Assembly: GCA_022701965.1 (NCBI GenBank) | Contig: JAKONL010000019.1 | Span: 1-7,410, forward strand | From: Burkholderiaceae bacterium | Lineage (GTDB): Bacteria > Pseudomonadota > Gammaproteobacteria > Burkholderiales > Burkholderiaceae | Direction: 5' to 3' | Length of the DNA: 7,410 bases | Part shown: positions 1-6,600 of the stretch, one piece after another | Position numbering within the stretch: the stretch's first letter is position 1 | Layout of the letters: every line of letters begins with the position of its first letter | Position numbers and translations under genes: made by a program | Notes under the pieces: model-generated | Database searches by the model: none | What the model was told of the DNA's origin: nothing | The model's input: the letters and a program-made list of their open reading frames with translations, nothing else

Positions 1-553
1 CGGCGGCGGTGATGTGGCCGCCCATCGAGACCCCGGTGATGTAGATGCGGCTCGGCGGCGTCAGGCGGCGGCCGTTGTCCGCGGCGATCTGCGTGAAGGC
101 ATTGGCCAGCGCGTTGGTGTCCTCGACGCCGGCGCGCACGTCGTAGTAGTTCTTGGAATAGCTCGACGCGGCCCAGGCGTAGCCGTTCGCGATCAGGTAG
201 CGGCGGATCTGCGGGTTCTGCACCGTGAGCAGGTTGCCGGTGCCGGCATAGCCGTGCGCGTACATCACGAGCTTGCCGTTCCAGTTCGGCGGCACTTCCA
301 CGCGGTAGGCCGCATTGCCGAGCGTGCCGGCCCAGCGGCTGGTCGAGGAGACGTCGATGACGTCGCCCGCGGCCGGTGCGAGCGCGGTGAAGGTGGTGGC
401 GGGCGGCGTCGCCGGCGCGAAGGCGGTGCGGGTGTCCTGCACGCGCGTCTCCTCGGGCGCCGGTGCGCTCGACGAGCCGCCGCCACCGCCGCCGCAGGCG
501 GCGAGCGCCAGCGATGCGGCGAGGGTGAGCAGCGGAAGTCTGTTGTTGTTCAT
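1..553 (-). CDS. Secreted lipoprotein alpha/beta hydrolase, esterase-like (C-terminal part missing at the window edge)
   Basis: The start codon is at 553-551 on the minus strand. 184 codons are open and the gene runs off the left edge, so the C-terminus, including the rest of any catalytic triad, is not visible. The N-terminus is a lipoprotein signal peptide: a short hydrophobic stretch ending in the lipobox LAAC at residues 17-20, so Cys20 would be lipidated after signal peptidase II cleavage. Six glycines and a Ser/Ala/Pro-rich tether follow, up to about residue 60. The folded part has an HG pair at 100-101, in the usual oxyanion-hole position after a strand (KLVMYAHGYAG), and a nucleophile-elbow motif GVSMGG at 174-179 with Ser176 as the likely catalytic serine. 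This is the pattern of alpha/beta-hydrolase esterases, PHB-depolymerase-like enzymes and prolyl-oligopeptidase-like enzymes; the substrate cannot be told. Residue 177 being Met (GxSMGG) is common in this fold. The start is supported by a good ribosome site. The gene is divergent from the helicase gene. A periplasmic or outer-membrane location is inferred from the lipobox. Confidence 0.87.
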   Translation of the reverse strand, partial: MNNNRLPLLTLAASLALAACGGGGGGSSSAPAPEETRVQDTRTAFAPATPPATTFTALAPAAGDVIDVSSTSRWAGTLGNAAYRVEVPPNWNGKLVMYAHGYAGTGNLLTVQNPQIRRYLIANGYAWAASSYSKNYYDVRAGVEDTNALANAFTQIAADNGRRLTPPSRIYITGVSMGGHITAA

Positions 554-560
554 CTGAATG

Positions 561-565
561 TCTCC
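561..565 (-). promoter_or_regulatory. Ribosome binding site of the lipoprotein hydrolase gene
   Basis: On the minus strand GGAGA lies 7 bases before the ATG at 553-551. This is the expected Shine-Dalgarno sequence and spacing. It fixes the start codon in front of a well-formed lipoprotein signal peptide. Confidence 0.75.
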
Positions 566-650
566 AATTGGTGGTTCGGCGAAAAGCAGTGGAGCCTAGG
601 GCGGTCGGCGTCGCCGCGCTGCACGGGGTTACCCGATGGCGCTATCGCCT

Positions 651-670
651 CCGCGACAGACCCGCGACAG
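651..670. repeat. 9-bp direct repeat at one-helical-turn spacing in the divergent promoter region
   Basis: The 9-mer CCGCGACAG occurs at 651-659 and again at 662-670, a repeat distance of 11 bp, about one turn of the helix. It lies immediately upstream of the LexA-like box, between the divergently transcribed hydrolase and helicase genes. Direct repeats on the same DNA face can be binding sites for an activator or repressor, but I do not recognise a specific regulator. It could be chance in such GC-rich DNA. Confidence 0.4.
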
Positions 671-679
671 GTCGCCGGA

Positions 680-695
680 CTGTATATTTCTCCAG
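680..695 (+). promoter_or_regulatory. LexA-like SOS box overlapping the helicase promoter
   Basis: The sequence CTGT-ATATTTCT-CCAG matches the gamma/betaproteobacterial LexA operator CTGT-N8-ACAG with one mismatch in the two core half-sites (CCAG for ACAG). The flanking A at 679 and T at 696 also match the extended consensus, and the AT-rich spacer is typical. Against the 20-bp Escherichia coli consensus it agrees at 15 positions. It also contains TATATT at 683-688, a good candidate -10 element, so LexA bound here would block the polymerase. The box ends 14 bases before the helicase ATG. DinG-type helicases are known SOS genes in Escherichia coli, so operator and gene function agree. No clear -35 element is visible at normal spacing. 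Confidence 0.68.
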
Positions 696-709
696 TCCTT
701 CCATCGATC

Positions 710-3046
710 ATGTCCCAGCCTCCCGCCCCCGAACCTTCGCCCGACCATCCCGTTGCGACGGTGTCGGTCAAGGCCCTGTGCGCGTTCGGCGCCAAGGCCG
801 GCGACCTGGACTTCCGCTTCGGCCCGGTGCCCAGTGCGCAGGAGGGCATCGCCGGCCACCTGCTGGTGCAGGGCCGCCGCGGCGACGGCTACCAGAGCGA
901 GGTGACGCTCTCGACCGATTTCGAGGGCCTGCGGGTACGGGGCCGCGCCGACGGCTTCCAGTCCGGCGGCGGCGGCACGCCGCGCGTCGAGGAGATCAAG
1001 ACCTTCCGCGGCGACTTCGACGCGATCCGCCAGAACCATCGCGCGCTGCACTGGGCGCAGGCACGGACCTACGGCTGGATGCTGTGCGAGAAGCATGCGC
1101 TGCCCGCCATCGAGGTGGCTCTGGTCTATCTCGACCTTGCTTCGGGCGACGAGACCGTGCTCGCCGAGCACATGACGCGCGAGCATTTGCGCGACGCGTT
1201 CCATGCGCTGTGCCGCACCTTCAGTGCCTGGGCGCTGCAGGAGGGCCGGCACCGCGCGGTCCTGCGCGGCGCGCTCGGCCGGCTCGCCTTTCCGCACGCG
1301 GACTTCCGCGTCGGCCAGCGCGAGCTCGCGCAGGGCGTGTACCGCGCCGCGGCGTCGCGGCGCTGCCTGATCGCGCAGGCGCCCACGGGCATCGGCAAGA
1401 CGGTCGCGACGCTCTTCCCGCTGCTGCGCGGCTGGCCGGCGCACGGCACCGACAAGGTGTTCTTCCTGACGGCGAAGACCTCGGGCCGCGCCGTCGCGCT
1501 CGAGGCGCTGGATCTCATCGCGCCCTCGGATGGCGGCGACGCGACAGCCGTACCGCTTCGCGTGGTCGAGCTCGTCGCGCGCGACAAGCTCTGCGAATAT
1601 CCCGGCCGGGCCTGCAGCGGCGAGGCCTGCCCGCTCGCGGCCGGCTTCTACGACCGGCTCCCGAACGCGCGCGCCGCCGCCGTCGAGACGCCCCGGCTCA
1701 CCTCCGGCGCGCTGCGGCAGGTGGCGCTCGCGCACCAGGTCTGCCCGTACTACCTGTCGCAGGAGATGGTTCGCTGGGCCGACGTGGTGGTCGCCGACTA
1801 CAACTACTACTTCGACGGCAGCGCCTTCCTGTTCGCGCTGACGCGCCAGGAGGACTGGAAGGTCGCGGTGCTGGTCGACGAGGCGCACAACCTGCTCGAG
1901 CGCGCGCGCGGCATGTATTCGGCCGTGCTCGACGCCGGCGCGCTGGCGCAGGCGAGGGCGGTCGCGCCCGACGCGCTGCTGCCGGTCGTGGACCGCGTGC
2001 GGCGCGAATGGCGCAGGCTCCAGCACGGCCAGGCTACCGACTACGCCGCGCACGACGAGGTGCCCGAGGACCTGCACCAGTCGCTGCAGGACGCCGTCGC
2101 CGCGATGGCCGAGCATTTCGCCGCCGCGCCCGAGGACGCCCGGGGCCCGCTGCAGCGTTTCTTCTTCGACGCGCTCCATTTCCTGCGGCTGTCGGCATCG
2201 CTGGCCGGCCATTCCGTGTTCGAGAGCACCCTGGAAGGCATGGGCCCGTCGGACGCCATCGCGGTGCGCAACCTGATCCCGGCGCCGCACCTCAAGTGGC
2301 GTTTCGCCGCGTCGACGACGACCGTCTGCTTCTCGGGCACCATCGCGCCCTTCGCGTTCTATCGCGACATGCTCGGGCTGCCCCGGAACGCGGCCGAGCT
2401 CGAAGTCGCATCGCCGTTCCGCGCGACGCAGCTCGAGGTGCACGTCGCGCGCGACATCTCCACGCGCTACCACGACCGGGCCGGCTCGATGCACCGGCTG
2501 GTCGACGCCGTGGCAGCGCAGTACGAGCGCCGGCCGGGCAACTACATGGTGTTCTTCGGCAGCTTCGATTTCCTCGTCAAGGCGCGGGGGCTGTTCGCGC
2601 AACGCCATCCGGGGATCGCCGCCTGGGCGCAGTCCCCGGGCATGCCCGAGGCGGAGCGGGAGGCCTTCGTCGCGCGCTTCCGTCCGGGCGGGCGGGGCAT
2701 CGGCTTCGCGGTGCTCGGCGGCGCCTTCGGCGAAGGCGTCGACCTGCCCGGCGACCGGTTGATCGGCGTCTTCGTCGCCAGTCTGGGCCTGCCGCAGCAC
2801 GACGCGCGCAACGAGGCCATGCGACAGCGCATCGACGAGCGCTTCGGCGGCGACGGCTATGCCTACACCTACCTCTATCCGGGCCTGCGCAAGGTGATCC
2901 AGGCCGCCGGCCGCGTGATCCGCACAGAGGAGGATACCGGCGTGCTGCACCTGCTGGACGATCGCTTCGCGCAGCCCGAGGTTCTGCGACTGCTGCCGCC
3001 GTGGTGGCGCATCGAAGGGATCGAGCGTACCGACGTACGCCTCTGA
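710..3046 (+). CDS. RecB-like nuclease / XPD-DinG-family iron-sulphur DNA helicase fusion
   Basis: 778 residues. The frame is open far upstream, but the start is set at 710 (MSQPPAPEP) because residues encoded before it are arginine/alanine-rich shadow sequence from the opposite-strand hydrolase, and the SOS box and promoter lie just before 710. The Shine-Dalgarno site is weak. Residues about 15-150 form a PD-(D/E)XK nuclease domain of the RecB/Cas4 type: Asp81 in GRADG, Glu95 and Lys97 in EEIK, and the RecB-type QxxxY motif QARTY at 117-121. The helicase follows: Walker A APTGIGKT at 224-231; four cysteines at 295, 302, 307 and 345 (the last in CPYYL), spaced as in the 4Fe-4S domain of XPD/DinG; the Walker B box DEAH at 390-393; and motif VI QAAGRVIR at 731-738. 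XPD/DinG enzymes unwind DNA 5' to 3' using ATP and act on forks, flaps and R-loops. The nuclease part suggests coupled cutting. All key residues of both parts are present, so the enzyme looks intact. It probably acts in SOS-induced DNA repair; this role is inferred. The left neighbour is divergent and no gene follows it closely, so it seems monocistronic. Confidence 0.93.
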   Translation: MSQPPAPEPSPDHPVATVSVKALCAFGAKAGDLDFRFGPVPSAQEGIAGHLLVQGRRGDGYQSEVTLSTDFEGLRVRGRADGFQSGGGGTPRVEEIKTFRGDFDAIRQNHRALHWAQARTYGWMLCEKHALPAIEVALVYLDLASGDETVLAEHMTREHLRDAFHALCRTFSAWALQEGRHRAVLRGALGRLAFPHADFRVGQRELAQGVYRAAASRRCLIAQAPTGIGKTVATLFPLLRGWPAHGTDKVFFLTAKTSGRAVALEALDLIAPSDGGDATAVPLRVVELVARDKLCEYPGRACSGEACPLAAGFYDRLPNARAAAVETPRLTSGALRQVALAHQVCPYYLSQEMVRWADVVVADYNYYFDGSAFLFALTRQEDWKVAVLVDEAHNLLERARGMYSAVLDAGALAQARAVAPDALLPVVDRVRREWRRLQHGQATDYAAHDEVPEDLHQSLQDAVAAMAEHFAAAPEDARGPLQRFFFDALHFLRLSASLAGHSVFESTLEGMGPSDAIAVRNLIPAPHLKWRFAASTTTVCFSGTIAPFAFYRDMLGLPRNAAELEVASPFRATQLEVHVARDISTRYHDRAGSMHRLVDAVAAQYERRPGNYMVFFGSFDFLVKARGLFAQRHPGIAAWAQSPGMPEAEREAFVARFRPGGRGIGFAVLGGAFGEGVDLPGDRLIGVFVASLGLPQHDARNEAMRQRIDERFGGDGYAYTYLYPGLRKVIQAAGRVIRTEEDTGVLHLLDDRFAQPEVLRLLPPWWRIEGIERTDVRL

Positions 3047-3049
3047 AAT

Positions 3050-3074
3050 CTCTCGACACGAGTCTTCGCGAGAG
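3050..3074 (+). terminator. Weak hairpin after the helicase gene, possible terminator
   Basis: CTCTCG at 3050-3055 can pair with CGAGAG at 3069-3074 across a 13-base loop, starting 4 bases after the helicase stop codon. An alternative small hairpin (CTCG-aca-CGAG, 3052-3062) uses the same bases. There is no run of T after the stem, so this is not a canonical intrinsic terminator. It may stabilise the mRNA end, or mean nothing. Confidence 0.22.
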
Positions 3075-3262
3075 CGGAATACCAAGAGGTCGCCGCCGCG
3101 AAGTCGCCGCTGAACAGTTCTCGCGCGTCGAGCAAGCGGAATGCATCGACCTGGAGCCGCACCGCTCGTTCACCGTGCCCGCATTGACTCGTCTTCAATG
3201 ATCGAGCAGGCCTGCAGGCTTCGCTTCGGACTCAAAGGCAATACACCACGTCAGACGCTCTG

Positions 3263-3282
3263 GCTCGTGCATACGCACGAGC
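3263..3282. repeat. 20-bp perfect-arm inverted repeat (8-bp arms, 4-base centre)
   Basis: GCTCGTGC and GCACGAGC are exact reverse complements separated by ATAC. In RNA this gives a stable GC-rich stem with a tetraloop; in DNA it has the form of an operator for a dimeric regulator. It lies 216 bases after the helicase stop and about 45 bases before the AT-rich tract. No T-run follows, so a classic rho-independent terminator is unlikely. It could be a site controlling the exoprotein promoter or an mRNA 3' structure. The regulator is unknown. Confidence 0.5.
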
Positions 3283-3317
3283 GCCACAGCGAGCGCGGTA
3301 ACATGCCGGCCCGATTC

Positions 3318-3412
3318 CTGAAAACTCTTTTTTTTGAGCGTATGCGCCATGAGTATCCCACAAAAAGATTACTCACGAAGAAAAAATGTGAATAGAAGTA
3401 ACGAAAGGCTTA
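3318..3412 (+). promoter_or_regulatory. AT-rich island, probable promoter region of the exoprotein gene
   Basis: Between 3321 and 3410 only 32 of 90 bases are G or C (36%), against about 70% for the window. It contains an 8-base T tract (3328-3335), A tracts at 3362-3366 and 3381-3386, and no gene. Such islands in GC-rich genomes usually mark promoters, often ones bound by H-NS/MvaT-like silencers, and surface-adhesin genes are frequent targets. I could not assign convincing -35 and -10 boxes: the best pair, TTACTC at 3369 and TAGAAG at 3393, is weak. If transcription begins here, the leader before the exoprotein ATG is about 280-350 bases. Confidence 0.42.
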
Positions 3413-3692
3413 CCGCACGGCGTCCAACTCATGCAGTACGACAGGACGTATGTCCGGCGTTGGTGAGCCCGATCGCCGGTCACTTGCCCGTCGATCGTTC
3501 GCAAAGCGCATCGGTCCCGCAGCCGTTCGTCGAGGAACAACGACAGCACGAGCGTGAACGCTCCTTGCGCGAACGGCCGGGGCGCAACGTGGATGCCGGC
3601 CTGCCGCCGCAGCCAAGGATCGACGCCGTCGTCGCTCGCGTGCAGAAGGCCATCGTCGAGCGGGGTCAACACCAACTACAGATTCCAAGCCC

Positions 3693-6600
3693 ATGAACAA
3701 GAACTTCCACCGCATCGTCTTCAACGCCTCGCGCGGTCTGCGCATGGTGGTCCAGGAGACGGCGAGGAGTGCGGGCAAGGTCGCCAGCGGCACCACCGGT
3801 GCGGTCGTCAGCGCAACGGCCTTCGCCGCCGCGCTCATGAGCGCGCCGTTGCATGCCCAGATCGTGGCCGACCCCGGTGCGCCGGGCACCCAGCGGCCCA
3901 CGGTCCTGGTCGCGCCCAACGGCGTGCCGCTGGTCAACATCCAGACGCCGTCCGCTTCGGGCGTCTCGCGCAACGCCTACCGGCAGTTCGACATCGGTGG
4001 CAACGGCGCCATCCTCAACAACAGCCGCGCCGCCGTCCAGACCCGGCTCGGCGGCTACGTGCAGGGCAATCCATGGCTGGCGACCGGATCGGCCCGCGTC
4101 ATCGTCAACGAGGTCAACAGCGCCAACCCGAGCCACCTGCGCGGCTTCCTGGAGGTGGCGGGTCCGCGCTCCGAAGTGATCATCGCCAATCCGGCGGGCA
4201 TCCAGGTCGACGGCGGCGGCTTCATCAACGTCAACCGCGCCACGCTCACCACCGGAGTGCCGCAATACGGCGCCTCGGGCGGCCTGGAGAGCTATGTCGT
4301 GCGCGGCGGTACGGTCGCCGTCTCGGGCTCGGGCCTGGATGCAGGCAGCGCCGATTCGCTGTCGATCCTCTCGCGGGCCTTCGCATTGAGCGGTGCGCTG
4401 CATGCGAGCGACCTCGCGGTGGTCGCCGGTGCGAACCGGGTCACTGCCGACCTGGGCGGCATCGCACCCATTGCCGGGTCTGCAGGCGCGCCCGCGTACG
4501 CCATCGACGTCGCGCAGCTCGGCGGCATGTACGCGAACCACATCGCACTGGTCGTCAACGAGGCCGGTGTCGGCGCCCGGAACGCCGGCACGATCCAGAC
4601 CGCCACGGGCACCTACGCGCTCGCCGGTACGGGTCCAGGTGCGGGCAAGCTCACGCTGTCGGTGGATGGGCTGCTGGACAACAGCGGGCTGATCCAGGTG
4701 GCCACCGATGGCGTCCTGCGGGCGGGCAGCCTCGGCAACGGCGGGACGGTGCGGAGCGCGGCCGTCCTGCAGGTCGCCACCCAGGGCGATCTGACCAACC
4801 ACATCGCCGGCACTGGCGGCGCCGGTGGCACAGGCGGCACGATGGAAGCCCGAAGGCTTGACCTGCGCAGCGCGACGGGCGACATCGACAACCGCGCCGG
4901 CACCCTGCGCCAGACGAGCACCGCGGGCCTCGCGATCACGGCGCCGGGCCTGAGCAACACGAACGGCGGCTTCATCGGGACCGAGCCGGTGGCGGCAACG
5001 ACGGGCAGCAGCGGCAGCAGCGGCGGCAGCGGCAGCAGCGGCGGCAGCGGCAGCAGCACGGGTGGCACGGGCGGCGCAGCGATCCCGCCGGGCACCGGCA
5101 CGCCCGGCAGCGCTGCCGGCGGCGCGCCGGCATCCGCCCTCGTGTCGCCTGTCGTCTCGCCCGGCGCGCTCGTCGCCGCGGGCCGCGTGCGCAACGATGG
5201 CGGCAGGATCCACGCGGGCGGCGACATCGCGCTGCAGACCCCGAACATCGACAACGCCGGCGGCACGCTGCGCGTCGCCGATCTGGCTGTCGCCGGGGCG
5301 GCCTTCAGCAACGCGGGCGGCACGCTGGCAGTGACCAACACGTTCAGCGCCGGCGTCGGCACGCTGGACAACGCGGGCGGCAACCTGCACGCGCGCACCA
5401 TCGCCATCACCACCACCGGGGACCTGGACAACCGCGGCGGCACGCTCGCGAGCGATGGCGCAATGGAGCTCGCCGTCGGGGGTGCGTTCAGCAATGCCGA
5501 TGGCTCGGCCTCGGCCGTCGACGCGTTCAGCGCCACTGTGGCCGGCGACCTGGACAACACGGCGGGCACGTTGCGCGGTAACGCCGCCGTGACGGTGGCC
5601 GCACGCGCGCTGGACAATGCGCGCGGCTCGATCCAGTCGAGCGCGGGTGCCGTCGCGCTCGGCGCCGCCAGGCAGCTCGTCAACGACAAGGGCAGCATCG
5701 GCGCGGCCACCGATCTCGCCATCCGGGCCGGCAGCCTGTCCAGCTCCGGCACGCTGCGCGCGCAGCGCGACAGCACCCTCACCGTCGCGAACGCTTTCTC
5801 CAACGACGGCAGTGTCACCTCGGGGCGCCATACCACCATCACGGCAGCCAGCGTCGGCAGCACTGCGGCCGGCGTATTCGGGGCGGGCGTCCGGGCCGAC
5901 GGCACGCTCGGCACCTCCGGATTGGCCGGTGACCTGAGCATCGCCACCACCGGCGCGCTCCAGGCCGCGGGTGGCCTGCTGGCGGCCGGCGACATCCGGG
6001 CGCAAGGCGCAAGCACCGACCTGTCGGGTAGCCGGACCACGGGCGCGAACATCGCCCTCGCCGCGACTGCGGGCGACGTGACCACGCGCCATGCAACCGC
6101 GACGACACCGGGCACCCTGACGGTGAATGCGAACGCGTCGAGCGGCCAGTCCTTGAACAACGATGCCGGCGTCCTGAACGCCGCTCGGCTCGACCTGCAC
6201 GCCTCCAATCTCGGGAACACGGCCGGTGGGCAGATCGTGCAGACCGGCACGGACCCGACCGTCATCTCGGTCACCGGCACGCTGGACAACACGGCCGGAA
6301 CCATCGCCAGCAACGCCGCGGATGTCGCGCTCTCGGCGGGCACCTTCGTGAACGCGGGCGGCAACGTGCAGCACGCCGGGACCGGCACGCTGGACATCGG
6401 CGCGACGCGATCGTTCTCCGGCGCGAACGGTCGGATCGAGAGCAATGGCGCGTTGAACGCCCACGGGGGCGACTTCGACCTGGACGGGGCAACGAGCCGG
6501 TCCGCCCAGCTCGCCCTGGATGCGGCCAGCCTGCGCAACAGGGCCGGTTCCATCGTGCAGACGGGCACGGGCGTCACGCGCGTCGCCACGGCCGGCGATC

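Larger units (their letters stand above)
3047..3692. other. 646-bp region without a convincing gene between the helicase and the exoprotein
   Basis: The first part (3047-3317) is GC-rich and holds only hairpins. The middle (about 3318-3412) is an AT-rich island. The last part (3413-3692) is again GC-rich and would be a leader of about 280 bases if transcription starts in the island. Two small open frames exist. One is on the plus strand from ATG 3349 to 3696 (115 residues), Arg/Gln-rich, with poor third-position GC bias. The other is on the minus strand from a TTG at 3675 to 3373 (100 residues), whose third-position GC is roughly three quarters by eye, still below that of the flanking genes. 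Neither resembles a family I know. The stretch also has short inverted repeats at 3454-3479 (CCGGCG/CGCCGG, 14-base loop) and 3550-3563 (GAGCGT-GA-ACGCTC). A decayed gene fragment is possible but cannot be shown from sequence alone. Confidence 0.6.

Noticed and set aside
14..709. Upstream extension of the helicase frame to position 14 (232 extra residues)
   Set aside because: The extra part is the Arg/Ala/Gly-rich antisense of the lipoprotein gene on the other strand and includes the promoter and SOS box. The first plausible start is 710.
629..3085. 818-residue open frame on the minus strand across the helicase gene, and the 877-residue plus frame 568-3201
   Set aside because: Shadow frames of GC-rich coding DNA: low-complexity Arg/Ala/Gly composition and no recognisable domains, while the helicase frame has all its motifs.
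3206..3215. GCAGGCCTGC palindrome as a possible operator
   Set aside because: Only 10 bp of pure GC-type palindrome, expected by chance in this DNA; no partner copy nearby.
3141..3395. 84-residue plus-strand frame over the hairpin and AT-rich island
   Set aside because: It crosses the inverted repeat and the AT-rich tract with an abrupt change in composition, and has no domain and no ribosome site worth noting.
3349..3696. 115-residue plus-strand frame whose stop overlaps the exoprotein start as ATGA, suggesting translational coupling
   Set aside because: Any gene beginning ATGA provides this stop in the neighbouring frame, so the overlap is automatic. Codon bias is poor, composition is Arg/Gln-rich and no family is recognised.
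5004..5057. Possible CRISPR array
   Set aside because: The repeats are adjacent, in frame and code for Gly/Ser; there are no spacers.
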